DNA of 64,000 bases, taken from positions 25,276 to 89,275 of the forward strand of contig NZ_KB906674.1 in NCBI RefSeq assembly GCF_000381545.1, written 5' to 3'. A program made the position numbers and the translations under genes. The stretch comes from Rhodonellum psychrophilum GCM71 = DSM 17998. GTDB lineage: Bacteria; Bacteroidota; Bacteroidia; Cytophagales; Cyclobacteriaceae. How positions within the stretch are numbered: the stretch's first letter is position 1; every line of letters starts with the position of its first letter. Shown here piece after piece: positions 9,103 through 18,480 of this stretch. The notes beneath the pieces were generated by a model. That model worked only from the letters and a program-made list of their open reading frames with translations, ran no database searches and was not told the origin of the DNA.

Positions 9103-10238
9103 ATCAATTGCTGTATGTTTTGGTTGAATTTTTCAAAACTATATTCTTCCTGGACCTTAATTTGCCCTTTTCTACCCATTTGTCTTGCCAATTCAGGATT
9201 GGTTATCAACCGGTCAAGCATTTCTACTCCTGCGCTACGGTCACCGATTTCGATAAGGAATCCTGTCTCTCCCTCGTTGATCATTTCTTCGGCGCCACCG
9301 GATTTGGTGGCCACGATGGGCAATCCCGTAGCCATGGCTTCCAGGACCACAGTGGGGAAAGAGTCCGGCAGGATGGAGGGCAGGACAAATATATCTGTTG
9401 CTTTTAGAATCTCCGGGATATCCAATCGGAAACCCAAATCTTGGACACTTGCCGCCAATCCATTCTCTTCGATAAAGGATTTTATGGCATCATGTATTCC
9501 CTCGTATCCGGGATATGGATCCCCCACTAGCAAAAAGTGTACATTTTTGTGTTTTTGAATCAATTCTTTGGCCATTTCCAAAAAAAACAGTTGGCCTTTT
9601 CCGGGATTGATCCTGCCTACCATCGTGATAACGGTCTTGTTGATGGGGACTTGAAGGTAATATTTTGCGTCGATTTCAGGTTCCAAAAAAGGACCATAGT
9701 CCAGTCCGTTGTAGATGACTTGCGGTTTGGCTTTTTTTAGATAACCCTCCCAATGTTTGGCCACGGCATCAGAAACCACCACTGGATACAAGGTGCTGGC
9801 ATCGATAGATCTGGCCAAAAACTTGATCATGATTTTTGGGGATTTGATGATCTCATGGATATGCCAGATGTGCGGAATTCCTTTTCTTCTTGCAAAAATG
9901 GCCCCGACGAGCACTGCAAGGGTGTTGGAATAGATCAGACTTATTTCCCCTTGCTTTTGTATTTTTTTGAGAAATCTGTATGAAATAAAAAGCCTTTTGA
10001 ATCTGTTCAAAATCCCCATGGGATGGAAATGTTTCCGCCGGAGAATGCCGAGATTGGTGATTTGTACGCTGAAGCCCAGCTGTTCAATTTCGGTTTTCAA
10101 AGGGCCTTCTCCCGGAAGGATCACCAAAACGTCAAAGCCCGATTTCCTAAAAATCTCAAGCACATAAAGCAGGATTTTGGATGCTCCATAAAGTTCGGAT
10201 GAACTATGTAAAAAAATGACTTTACCTCTCTGTTGCAT
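9072..10238 (-). CDS. GT4 glycosyltransferase
   Basis: A 388-residue GT-B enzyme. The N-terminal acceptor domain starts KVIFLHSSSELYGASKILLY. The donor domain has VGRINPGKGQLFFLEMAKEL near residue 205 and the GT4 motif DSFPTVVLEAMATGLPIVAT near 300, with the two glutamates of the E-x7-E site region. Donor and acceptor sugars are unknown. Its 3' end overlaps the next gene. About 180 bp with no recognisable gene separates it from the methyltransferase upstream. Confidence 0.9.
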   Translation of the reverse strand: MQQRGKVIFLHSSSELYGASKILLYVLEIFRKSGFDVLVILPGEGPLKTEIEQLGFSVQITNLGILRRKHFHPMGILNRFKRLFISYRFLKKIQKQGEISLIYSNTLAVLVGAIFARRKGIPHIWHIHEIIKSPKIMIKFLARSIDASTLYPVVVSDAVAKHWEGYLKKAKPQVIYNGLDYGPFLEPEIDAKYYLQVPINKTVITMVGRINPGKGQLFFLEMAKELIQKHKNVHFLLVGDPYPGYEGIHDAIKSFIEENGLAASVQDLGFRLDIPEILKATDIFVLPSILPDSFPTVVLEAMATGLPIVATKSGGAEEMINEGETGFLIEIGDRSAGVEMLDRLITNPELARQMGRKGQIKVQEEYSFEKFNQNIQQLICQISPKKRN

Positions 10239-10418
10239 TTAGCAATTGCCTATTAAATTCTTTGGGTTTGCAAAAATAGGAGGAATAAAATAAAAAAGCA
10301 GAGAATATGTGAATAAGTCATTATCTGATTGATCTTTTTGGTATAAAAACCGGCTTTTTTTCACAGATAATCGATTTTAAGGAGATCCGGTCGATCAGGA
10401 TCCCAGGGCAATACATCC

Positions 10419-11318
10419 TTAGTCTTTCCTGAAATAGATTCGCAAAACACCCCCTTTTTGGAAAAGCGTGGAAAGACTTTCCAGAACAAAAGCCAAGGGC
10501 AAAGTCACAAGAATGCTTGCCAAAAGCAGCGGTTTTCGTCTGTTTTTTAGGTCAAAGATGATGTTGCCTCGGTACCCGAATTTTCCCAAAATTGCCCGCA
10601 ACATGCCCAGAACGCCCAAGTGAATCGAAAATCCCTGTTGTTTTACGGGGATGAACCCGATGGTCTTCATTTGGTTTTTCAGCTGATCAGCTGTCCAATG
10701 ACTCAAGTGCCTCGGAATATCCAAGTGCATCCAGTCCTTGGCCGCGATCCGGGATTGCCAGCTGCCGTAGTTCGGTACCTCGATCACCAAAACTCCAGAC
10801 TTTGACAGGTTTTTATTGGTCAATTCATGCAGGAGTGCTACCGGTTCAGGAAGATGTTCCAAGACGTGAAAAAGCGTGATCAGGTCAAATTCTCCGGTAT
10901 TTATTTTTCCTCCTTGGTAAAAGCCCGTTTGGATTTCCAAACCGTATTTTTCCTGGGCAAAAGCCGCTCGGGAAGGGGATGTCTCGATTCCCAAAGTCTC
11001 CCATCCCGAAAGCTTTGCCTGTACTAAAAACTGCCCCTTACCGGAGCCAAAATCCAGGACCTTGGTCTTTTTTTCGTGGCCAAGCAAAGTGGAGACCGTT
11101 GCGATTACTTTCTTCGCTTCCCCAAAGATGATTTTTTCAAAAATGGATTTCCTGTTGTCCACCACTGCATACACCTCGTCCTCATAAAGGGCTTCCGCAT
11201 CGATGGCTTTTTCAATAAAGGTCCAGGTAAGACCACACTGATGGCAAGGAACCAAAGCCAATTCCGGCGGGGAATTTTTTGCGGGAGCATTACAGACAGG
11301 GCACTTGATTTGCCTCAT
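10419..11318 (-). CDS. Zinc-ribbon class I SAM-dependent methyltransferase
   Basis: An N-terminal four-cysteine ribbon (CPVC then CHQCGL) precedes a Rossmann methyltransferase domain with motif I VLDFGSGKGQFL and post-I ETSPSRA. The LITLFHVLEHLPEP segment is typical of methyltransferase type 11/23 enzymes in surface glycan clusters. The C-terminus has a hydrophobic stretch (LLLASILVTLPLAFVLESL) that may associate with membrane. I chose the ATG at 11318 because the ribbon starts directly after it. The frame stays open to 11372. It is divergent from the next methyltransferase. Confidence 0.85.
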   Translation of the reverse strand: MRQIKCPVCNAPAKNSPPELALVPCHQCGLTWTFIEKAIDAEALYEDEVYAVVDNRKSIFEKIIFGEAKKVIATVSTLLGHEKKTKVLDFGSGKGQFLVQAKLSGWETLGIETSPSRAAFAQEKYGLEIQTGFYQGGKINTGEFDLITLFHVLEHLPEPVALLHELTNKNLSKSGVLVIEVPNYGSWQSRIAAKDWMHLDIPRHLSHWTADQLKNQMKTIGFIPVKQQGFSIHLGVLGMLRAILGKFGYRGNIIFDLKNRRKPLLLASILVTLPLAFVLESLSTLFQKGGVLRIYFRKD

Positions 11319-11433
11319 GAAAAGGGAAAGAAATTGGGGAAGATTAAACCGAATTCGAACTTCAGAAGGCAAAGGTAGGCATTAAAATTTATTGAAATAA
11401 ATCTGAAAAGGTGATAAGCTGGACGGTAATTTA

Positions 11434-11441
11434 TATTTTTG
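11434..11441 (+). promoter_or_regulatory. Possible Bacteroidetes -7 element
   Basis: TATTTTTG fits the Bacteroidetes -7 consensus TAnnTTTG, 71 bp before the methyltransferase start in the divergent intergenic region. I see no convincing -33 TTG at the right distance, so this is only a candidate. Confidence 0.3.
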
Positions 11442-11511
11442 TTGTTCATTCACCCAGAAACAGATTCATCTTTAGCCCCGGCTTTATCATTTTTAATTCC
11501 AAAAATTCAAA

Positions 11512-12324
11512 ATGAACACAAAAGAAAATATTTTTAAAAGCCTCGAAGTGGAGGTGTTGAACACGAATAAGCCCCAGGATACTGAATATTTTAATTTTCA
11601 TAAAAGGCGATTCGAAAGGCTTTATGATTTTGTGGTGAGTAAAAATCCGACAGGGAAAAAATTAAGGGTTCTTGAACTGGGGAGTCATTATTTGCATACT
11701 TCCTACATCATCAATGCATTGGGGCATGAACTCCATGGCGTGGATGTTTCTGAATTTTGGGAACTGGATTTTGTGAAAGAGCGGTCAAAAAAATTGGGTA
11801 TTAAAGAAATTTCCGAAAATGACCTTGCCAATTTTCATGCATTGGATGCCATTGAGGGAGAATATGATCTGATTTTATTCACCGAAATCATGGAACATAT
11901 CACCTTTAACCCGGTGAATTTCTGGAAAAAAATCCATCATAAAACCGCGGATGGTGGGATGATCTATATCTCCACGCCTAACAGTTTCAATCTGCCCAAT
12001 ATTGTGAGAAGTGTGAAAAACATGGTCACTTTCAATTCAATAGGGATTTCAGCCGAGGACATTTTGGACAAGGTGACCTATGGCCATCATTGGAAAGAAT
12101 ACTCTGCCAAAGAGGTCCAAAGATATTTTCAATTGCTCAGCGACGATTTTGAGGTGGAGATCCACAAATACCATTACAAGGAATTTGAAATGAAAGGGCC
12201 TTTTTTGATGTTCAAGATCCTCTCAAAAATCGGAAATCTCACTGGCTTCCTATCCGAGGAATTGGAAATAATCGTTCGGGTCAAAAAGAACCAGGGTTGG
12301 AAAAAGGAATTGCCCAGGTATTGA
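11512..12324 (+). CDS. Class I SAM-dependent methyltransferase
   Basis: A 270-residue protein with a methyltransferase core. Motif I is LRVLELGSHYLHTSYI around residue 48, followed by acidic loop GVDVSEF, then DLILFTEIMEHI and YISTPNSFNLPN. It lacks the zinc ribbon of its neighbours. It is the only plus-strand gene within the polysaccharide block and is followed by the 193-bp repeat array. It likely methylates a glycan or sugar intermediate, by context only. Confidence 0.82.
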   Translation: MNTKENIFKSLEVEVLNTNKPQDTEYFNFHKRRFERLYDFVVSKNPTGKKLRVLELGSHYLHTSYIINALGHELHGVDVSEFWELDFVKERSKKLGIKEISENDLANFHALDAIEGEYDLILFTEIMEHITFNPVNFWKKIHHKTADGGMIYISTPNSFNLPNIVRSVKNMVTFNSIGISAEDILDKVTYGHHWKEYSAKEVQRYFQLLSDDFEVEIHKYHYKEFEMKGPFLMFKILSKIGNLTGFLSEELEIIVRVKKNQGWKKELPRY

Positions 12325-12340
12325 TTTCTTTTTAGGTAAA

Positions 12341-12928
12341 ATTCCTGTCGTGCCGCTGGCACTTTGATCGGGAGATGGTTTTTTGCTATCCCCACAATGA
12401 ATTGTAGGGTTAAGATTTGAATCAAGCCTACGGCTTTTGTTGGGGGGATCGTATTCTCAATCGCGTAGCGATGCTAGAAATCTTAACAGGGGATTTCGGA
12501 AGTTCTTTCGGGCATTGATCATATGGGGCGAAATTTTCCTTCGTGCCGCTGGCACTTTGATCGGGAGATGGTTTTTTGCTATCCCCACAATGAATTGTGG
12601 GGTTAAGATTTGAATCAAGCCTACGGCTTTTGTTGGGGGATCGTATTCTCAATCGCGTAGCGATGCCAGAAATCTTAACAGGGGATTTCGGAAGTTCTTT
12701 CGGGCATTGATCATATGGGGCGAAATTTTCCTTCGTGTCGCTGGCACTTTGATCGGGAGATTGTTTTCTGCTATCCCCACAATGAATTCTGGGGTTAAGA
12801 TTTGAACCAAGCCTACGGCTTTTGTTGGGGGGATCGTATTTTCAATCGCGTAGCGATGCCAGAAATCTTAACAGGGGATTTCAATCCCCTGAAATACGTG
12901 TTACTCTTTATTAAAATCCCATAGGGAT
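12341..12928. repeat. Three tandem copies of a ~193-bp structured repeat
   Basis: Anchored on TGCCGCTGGC, copies begin near 12351, 12544 and 12736, giving periods of 193 and 192 bp. They fill the 650 bp between two methyltransferase genes. Each copy contains mini-hairpins with 5-bp stems and 3-nt loops: GTGCC-GCT-GGCAC (12350-12362), AAGCC-TAC-GGCTT (12424-12436) and ATCGC-GTA-GCGAT (12460-12472). A longer pair, GTTAAGATTT (12409-12418) with AAATCTTAAC (12478-12487), encloses the last two. The third copy is followed by ATCCC-ATA-GGGAT (12916-12928). Copies are nearly identical, so the expansion is recent. No gene is seen inside. Confidence 0.92.
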
Positions 12929-12976
12929 GGGACAAATTCCCGAGCCTTACAAGCACCTCAAATTCCCAATCCAGCC

Positions 12977-13912
12977 TTAAATTTTCTCAAAATAAAAGCA
13001 TGCCTGATCTCCTTTGTTTTCCTGATTGAGGGCGATGGCCTTGTTTTCATAGTCCAAGAGTTCTTCTGCGGTAAACTCCAGCGAAAGGTCTGTGCCCGCA
13101 AATTTCATCCCTTTTTTGTAGAGAATGGGTCCCCAAAATTGGTTGGCACCACTGTCGAACACAACCGGCTTCATCGAAAACCCGAAATCGGATGAAATCA
13201 TTTTCATGGCTTTTACGCTGGGGATATAAAAGTGTCTGGGAGAATCCAGTTGAAACCAATAAATTCCTTCTTGTTTCCAAACTTCCCCATCCGTGACGGG
13301 TACCCGGATGAGTAGCCTCCCGCCTTTTTTTACAATCTGGGATAATTTTTCGAAAACCTTCCTTGGAAATTCCATGTGCTCAAAGGAATGGTGCATCATG
13401 ACGACGTCAAATTTTCCGGACACCTCATCAATGCTTTTTCTCAGCAGTTGAAAACCATTGGTTTTGGTTTCTTGGGAAAGATAAGGGTCAAAGCCCCAAA
13501 GGTTTTTGAAACCCGAGCTCTTCATTTCGTATACCAATTGACCGTTTCCACAGCCGATATCGGCAATATGCTCATTTGTTTTTGCGCGCAGGGTTTTCAG
13601 CCAAGTGAGATACGCCGGATTTCCAGAAGCAAGCAGGTTCGCTGAAGCGAGGGACCAGCGAATTTTCTTGATCAGATTTTTGAGACGATCGCTTTTGACC
13701 AGATTGCCAAAGGCGTAGTAATTATTGGGGTAATACGCATCCATCTTTTTCGGAACGGCAATCAGCTGGACCGATTGACAGGAACTGCATTCCAAAAAAT
13801 CAAAGGAACCTCCGAGACCGAACATTCTTTCGGTGGATTGGAAAATCCTATTGTCCTGAGAATTTCCGCAAGCCACACAGGTGTTGGATTTGTCTATTTT
13901 GGCTTCGTTCAA
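12977..13912 (-). CDS. Zinc-ribbon class I SAM-dependent methyltransferase
   Basis: A 311-residue enzyme with an N-terminal ribbon (CVACG, then CSSCQS) and a methyltransferase domain with motif I IADIGCGNGQLVYEM, acidic loop GFDPYL and DVVMMHHSFEHMEFP. Its architecture matches the neighbours at 10.4 and 14.1 kb, but the sequences differ, so they are not simple recent duplicates. It probably methylates sugar residues of the exopolysaccharide. About 200 bp with no visible gene separates it from the methyltransferase upstream. Confidence 0.86.
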   Translation of the reverse strand: MNEAKIDKSNTCVACGNSQDNRIFQSTERMFGLGGSFDFLECSSCQSVQLIAVPKKMDAYYPNNYYAFGNLVKSDRLKNLIKKIRWSLASANLLASGNPAYLTWLKTLRAKTNEHIADIGCGNGQLVYEMKSSGFKNLWGFDPYLSQETKTNGFQLLRKSIDEVSGKFDVVMMHHSFEHMEFPRKVFEKLSQIVKKGGRLLIRVPVTDGEVWKQEGIYWFQLDSPRHFYIPSVKAMKMISSDFGFSMKPVVFDSGANQFWGPILYKKGMKFAGTDLSLEFTAEELLDYENKAIALNQENKGDQACFYFEKI

Positions 13913-14115
13913 AATAATATGGGTTTTGATTTAATTTTTTCATCCTCTTTTGTTTCAAAAAAACGGCGTGAATCGAAAAGAATGATGGGACAAAACTATT
14001 GAATTTTTCAGGAAAATAATGGTCAGACGCGAAATTCAGATTTTTGATGAGGTTCGTTCTGTTTTAAATTCAGCTTCCCAAATGATTCTTTTTATCATGG
14101 GATGAAGATGAATTT

Positions 14116-15000
14116 TTACAATTCAGGTTTTTTACAAATAATCCATTGGTTGACTTGGAAATAATTTTGGATAAGCTTTGCCATTCTTTTTTGGAATGAA
14201 ATTTTATAGGTGAGTAAGTTTTGAAGCTTCTCCCCCATGCCGTGAGTAAAGTGTTGAACCACCTCAAAATCCTCGTTTTTGCAGATTTGTGCAAGTAGTT
14301 TTTTGGGGAAAATAAAGGTGTGCTCCACTCCATCGATGATTAAAGGAACCTGCAAGGAGAGCAGTTTTATCATTCGGTATCCTTTGTAGAGGTTGCTTGA
14401 CATATTTGGGGTTCCGATTGCCATGGTACCACCTGGTTTTAATATCCTGTGGATTTCCCGGATATATTGGATGGGGTCAAGTACATGTTCGATCACATGG
14501 GATATATAGACAAAACTAAAATGATTGTCTGGATAATTTGCGTCAAACAATTCACCCTGAAAGACTTCGACTTTAAATTGTTCCTGGACAAATTCCAGCG
14601 CACCGGAATCAAATTCTGTGGCGTACAAATCAAACCCCAATCGGTTTGCATATGCCAGGCCCAATCCCAATCCACAGCCCACATCCAAAAAACGTTCATT
14701 GTCGGGATAATGCGCCATATAAGCGGCTTCTTTAAAAATTTCTTGGGGATTCAAGGATTTGATTCTCTGAAAGTGATCTAAAATCAGGTTTTTATAATGC
14801 GTTTTTTCATATTGGGGTTTCTCATAATAATTGGAGTAATATGTCGACAATTCTGAAGCATCTGCCATGGGATTGGCAAATACCAATTTGCATTTTTGAC
14901 ACTCAACTCTGGAAATATGCGGTCCCGGTCTGTGGCAGTCGATTGCATAACCTTTCAGGTCTGAAGAATTACAAATGGGGCATTCCCGATATAAAATCAT
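14116..15000 (-). CDS. Zinc-ribbon class I SAM-dependent methyltransferase
   Basis: A 294-residue enzyme with an N-terminal ribbon (CPICNSSD, then CQKCKL) and methyltransferase motifs FLDVGCGLGLGLAYA, YATEFDSGALE and FSFVYISHVIEHVLDP. GGTMAIGTPNMSS follows strand 5. It starts 41 bp after the GT4 gene upstream and is probably in the same transcript. Three methyltransferases of this architecture in one locus point to a heavily methylated glycan, by inference. Confidence 0.87.
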   Translation of the reverse strand: MILYRECPICNSSDLKGYAIDCHRPGPHISRVECQKCKLVFANPMADASELSTYYSNYYEKPQYEKTHYKNLILDHFQRIKSLNPQEIFKEAAYMAHYPDNERFLDVGCGLGLGLAYANRLGFDLYATEFDSGALEFVQEQFKVEVFQGELFDANYPDNHFSFVYISHVIEHVLDPIQYIREIHRILKPGGTMAIGTPNMSSNLYKGYRMIKLLSLQVPLIIDGVEHTFIFPKKLLAQICKNEDFEVVQHFTHGMGEKLQNLLTYKISFQKRMAKLIQNYFQVNQWIICKKPEL

Positions 15001-15041
15001 AAAGTTTTTGGACTAATTTTTTTTAAGAAAAGTGCTGGTTT

Positions 15042-16157
15042 TCATAAGTGTTTGCGAAACTCCTTATAAAAAGCTTTTCGGGTAAATTCATTTTTCCTCA
15101 AGTATCCTTTTTCGATCATTTGGATGCAGAATTCAGGCCGAATATATACGGTTTCCATTGCCATGGCCAAATCCTGAAAATCACCCATTCCCGTAATCAA
15201 TCCCGCTCCTCCGGCTACTTCCACCAAGGCTTCTTGGTCAGAGAGGATGACCGGCAATCCATTGCACATGGCTTCAATGATGGGAATTCCAAACCCTTCA
15301 TTTGAAGAAGGGAATACGTAAGCCAAAGCATTTTTATAGAGTGTTTTGACACTCTCATCCGAAAGGAATCCGGTCATTATTACTTTTCCCTCCAAATTTA
15401 ATTCTTTTATTTTATCCACCACTTTTTGATAATCATCCAAATTGGTGCTAAGTCCTTTTTCCCCAGCCAACACCAATTTCAATTTTTCAGGATATTTTTG
15501 GTCAAAAATACCGAATGCCTGAACCAAAACTGGAAGCAATTTTCTTCTGTCAAAACTGCCGACATGGAGAAAAAATGATTGACGATGCAGGTCATGCAAA
15601 GCGATAACGTCTGTTTCTGGTGTTTCTGGCAATAATTTGGGACATTGGTAAATTACATTTATGGGATTTGTGATCCCTGCTATTCGTTGAAGGGAATTCT
15701 TGGAATAATTGGAGGTGGTGATCAGTGTGGTATTTCCCTTGATTCCCCAAAAAAACATTTTCAGGAAATACTTCCTCCAGATAGCATTGTAATTCTGTGG
15801 CATTTGCCAGAAAAAAGCATCATGAACCACAACCAATTTTTTGGTGGGGAGTGGAATGACGGGTGCAAGAAAATCAAAACAAATGAGTACATCCGGTTTT
15901 TCTTTCCAGACCCTGAACGGGAGCAAAACCTGCTTCCAAAAAAAATAATAGAGGTGATAATATAACTTTTTCCAATAGGCAACATTTCCCCTAAAAGTAG
16001 ATTTGTTGGCTTGTTTTTGAAAATCATGGGTGAAGATATATTGGATTTCTTTCTCTTCATTTTCAAGGACCGCCTGACAAAACTCCACCATATAGGTTTT
16101 GATTCCCGTAAGTGCGGTATTGAGGTAAAATAAGTCGACCAATACTTTTCTTTTCAT
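15042..16157 (-). CDS. GT4 glycosyltransferase
   Basis: A GT-B enzyme of about 371 residues. MKRKVLVDLFYLNTALTGIK begins the acceptor domain. The donor domain has FLHVGSFDRRKLLPVLVQAF and NEGFGIPIIEAMCNGLPVIL. The ATG at 16157 shares ATGA with the stop of the upstream polymerase gene, a classic coupled overlap that supports this start over an in-frame ATG 23 codons earlier. It acts on the growing lipid-linked repeat unit at the inner membrane. Confidence 0.9.
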   Translation of the reverse strand: MKRKVLVDLFYLNTALTGIKTYMVEFCQAVLENEEKEIQYIFTHDFQKQANKSTFRGNVAYWKKLYYHLYYFFWKQVLLPFRVWKEKPDVLICFDFLAPVIPLPTKKLVVVHDAFFWQMPQNYNAIWRKYFLKMFFWGIKGNTTLITTSNYSKNSLQRIAGITNPINVIYQCPKLLPETPETDVIALHDLHRQSFFLHVGSFDRRKLLPVLVQAFGIFDQKYPEKLKLVLAGEKGLSTNLDDYQKVVDKIKELNLEGKVIMTGFLSDESVKTLYKNALAYVFPSSNEGFGIPIIEAMCNGLPVILSDQEALVEVAGGAGLITGMGDFQDLAMAMETVYIRPEFCIQMIEKGYLRKNEFTRKAFYKEFRKHL

Positions 16158-17551
16158 ATTGCCAAGGTCGGTTGATGAGTGTTGAGGGCTTGGTATTCCC
16201 GAATACTGTAGCCGACCATCCACCATGTCACCCAGGAAACATACGTGTAGATTTCTACATTTGCAGTGAAAAGCGGCAATAATAATCCGAATTTGACAGT
16301 TGCCGCCACAAATGCGATTCGCGCAGTCATTGTATTGGGCGTTTGATTGAATACCTTAAGTGAGTATCGGATGCTGTAAGCCAATAGCAAGATGTAAAGA
16401 AGCATGCCTATCCAACCCAATTGCACGCCAAAGATTAGAAATTGGTTTTCGCCACCTATGCGAAGTTCATCCTCCACGCTGCCGAAATTTCCGCTCATGG
16501 CCAAACCTATTCCCAAAGGATTGGCGACCATAGAGTCCAGGGCCAGAAGCCATTCGATGACATGGCCCATGCTGGAAGTGTTTTCAAACGTCAAAGTATC
16601 CAATACATAATAGTAAAGATCATCTGTGGCAAAGAAGAGGATATAGGCCGAAAAACATACAGCCAGTAACACTCCAGAAACGATGAGCTTATTTAGTTTG
16701 AAAATCAAGGCAATGAAGAAAACCATCAGAAAGAAGGCCGCAAAAGCTGCTCTGGAAGCTGAAAAAAACAAGCCCATCATTGCACAAAACATCACAACGG
16801 TGTAAAGAAACCATTTTTCTCGTTTGGAAGTCAAAAACCAGATCAGTCCTGCCGAAAAGCCCATCAACACGGAGCTGGCCAATTCCAATGGATCCGCATA
16901 GAAAGAAGCCAAGCGTTTGGTTACCGCCTGAGTTTCAAAGGTCCATGTTAAGCCGAAATGTCCCGCAGGTTCAATGTCGCTGATTACCGCATTGTAATTT
17001 GCATAACCCGTCAAAGATTGAAGATGGGTATCGATGGATTTTTCAAAAATATTGACCACAAAGGCCGCGATGGTGACAAAGAAAATCAATTGAAAAACTC
17101 TATTTACTTCCAAATCCGAAAAATTTGTGTTGCGCCCAATAAAGTAGACGAACCCAGGAATCAGAATACTTTTCATATACAGTGCCTTATTCAAGAAGGG
17201 AGCCCCGATGGGCAAAAAAAGATAAAGCATTGCAAGCCCGACAAAGGCTAAAAATAATTTGTCCACGAGATGGAGTCTAAAAGGGTATTCCAAGACATTC
17301 TTTTGGTAGACCAAAAAGCCAAGGACACTACAAACCACCACCAACTCCTTTAAAATCTGAAAAAATTTGACTAATAAAATTGAATTTGTCGCTTGAAGGG
17401 TAAGGCTTAAAATCGTGATATAAATAGGCAGATAAAGCAAAAGGAAATAAATGCTGTATTCCCATTTTGCCTTTAGGAAGATTTGCTGCAAGACGATAAG
17501 CGTCAAGACAACAAAACTTCCTCCTAGAATTAAGAAAAAAATTATGGACAT
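16154..17551 (-). CDS. O-antigen ligase/polymerase-like membrane protein (Wzy-like)
   Basis: A 465-residue protein with about eleven to twelve TM segments and a large loop in the second half. The pattern (TKRLASFYADPLELASSVLMGFSAGL, GLFFSASRAAFAAFFLM) matches the O-antigen ligase/polymerase family, which polymerises lipid-linked repeat units in the periplasm. It lies between a GT2 and a GT4 gene and overlaps both (10 bp and 4 bp). In a locus with Wzx, Wzz and an SLBB protein, polymerase is the better reading than ligase. Confidence 0.85.
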   Translation of the reverse strand: MSIIFFLILGGSFVVLTLIVLQQIFLKAKWEYSIYFLLLYLPIYITILSLTLQATNSILLVKFFQILKELVVVCSVLGFLVYQKNVLEYPFRLHLVDKLFLAFVGLAMLYLFLPIGAPFLNKALYMKSILIPGFVYFIGRNTNFSDLEVNRVFQLIFFVTIAAFVVNIFEKSIDTHLQSLTGYANYNAVISDIEPAGHFGLTWTFETQAVTKRLASFYADPLELASSVLMGFSAGLIWFLTSKREKWFLYTVVMFCAMMGLFFSASRAAFAAFFLMVFFIALIFKLNKLIVSGVLLAVCFSAYILFFATDDLYYYVLDTLTFENTSSMGHVIEWLLALDSMVANPLGIGLAMSGNFGSVEDELRIGGENQFLIFGVQLGWIGMLLYILLLAYSIRYSLKVFNQTPNTMTARIAFVAATVKFGLLLPLFTANVEIYTYVSWVTWWMVGYSIREYQALNTHQPTLAI

Positions 17552-18480
17552 AATGGTGTATTAGATTCAGGGTTCAATTGAAAGCCATCTTTGATTCCGC
17601 GCAAAACAGCTTTTGCTTTCTTGAATCTTTTTCTCAGGCAAAAATAAGAGATCCAAACCATATATTTCAATAACTGATAGCCAAAGGCCAAAAGAGCAAA
17701 AGGAAAAAGGCCATGGTTGCGAATCAAAAAGATTTGGTTTCTGGCATGGAGGTAAAACACGGTTGCGCTCAATGTGCCTTCACTATGGGTTTTTTTAGAG
17801 GAAGCACCCGCTTCATGAAAAATTATAGCCTTACTCGCCAAGAATATTTGATATCCCTTTTTTTTCATTCGCAAAGACCAATCCACGTCTTCGAAATAAG
17901 CAAAATATCCCGGCACCATAAAACCCACATCCTGTAATACCTCCTTGGAAATCAGCAAACAGCAACCGGTTGCCCAGTCGAGTTCCCGATCAGGAATGAG
18001 CTGTGGGTCGATTGTTTTTCGGTCGTGAAGAGTGGTGGGGATTGCCAAAAGGGAATTGTATTTTCCTCCGGCACTCCAGATGATTTTTCGTTGTTGATTG
18101 AAAAATATCAAAGGTTGGATCAGACCTGCATTGGGCTGAAGTTTTTGGAATAAGATCAATTGATCGAGAAAATCAGGGGAAACTTCCGTGTCGTTATTTA
18201 GCAATAAAATATTGTCAAATCCATTTTCCAAAGCATAGGCCATTCCCACATTGTTGCCACCTGTAAAGCCGATGTTCTCAGCAAGACCGATGTAATGGTG
18301 GGCGGGATAAGCCTCCCGGAGTTTTTGGAGAGAGTTATCCGTGGAACCATTGTCTATGACAATTATTTTGAAAGAAGGATACAATGTGTTTTCCAATGAC
18401 CGAATACATTGGAGTGTAAAAGGAAAGCCATTCCAATTAATGATGATGATGGCTACCGAAGAGACTTGAAGTGATTCCAT
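17542..18480 (-). CDS. GT2 glycosyltransferase (rhamnosyltransferase-like)
   Basis: A GT-A fold enzyme with N-terminal VAIIIINWNGFPFTLQCIRSL, acidic motif VIDNGSTDNS, GFTGGNNVGMAYA and LLLNNDTEVSP. This matches the dTDP-rhamnosyl/galactofuranosyl-like GT2 group. A C-terminal amphipathic/hydrophobic segment follows. An ATG at 18498 is also possible. The gene overlaps the 3' end of the flippase gene by about 44 to 62 bp, an unusually long overlap. The sugar specificity is not determinable. Confidence 0.88.
   Translation of the reverse strand: MESLQVSSVAIIIINWNGFPFTLQCIRSLENTLYPSFKIIVIDNGSTDNSLQKLREAYPAHHYIGLAENIGFTGGNNVGMAYALENGFDNILLLNNDTEVSPDFLDQLILFQKLQPNAGLIQPLIFFNQQRKIIWSAGGKYNSLLAIPTTLHDRKTIDPQLIPDRELDWATGCCLLISKEVLQDVGFMVPGYFAYFEDVDWSLRMKKKGYQIFLASKAIIFHEAGASSKKTHSEGTLSATVFYLHARNQIFLIRNHGLFPFALLAFGYQLLKYMVWISYFCLRKRFKKAKAVLRGIKDGFQLNPESNTPLCP

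Noticed and set aside
12428..12652. Open frame on the minus strand inside the 193-bp repeat array (and similar frames at 12174-12425).
   Set aside because: It spans repeat units and mini-hairpins, has no family resemblance, and arises because the repeat happens to lack stops in that frame.
12341..12928. CRISPR array.
   Set aside because: The period is 193 bp with no short direct repeat separated by unique spacers. The copies are alike along their whole length and no cas genes are present.
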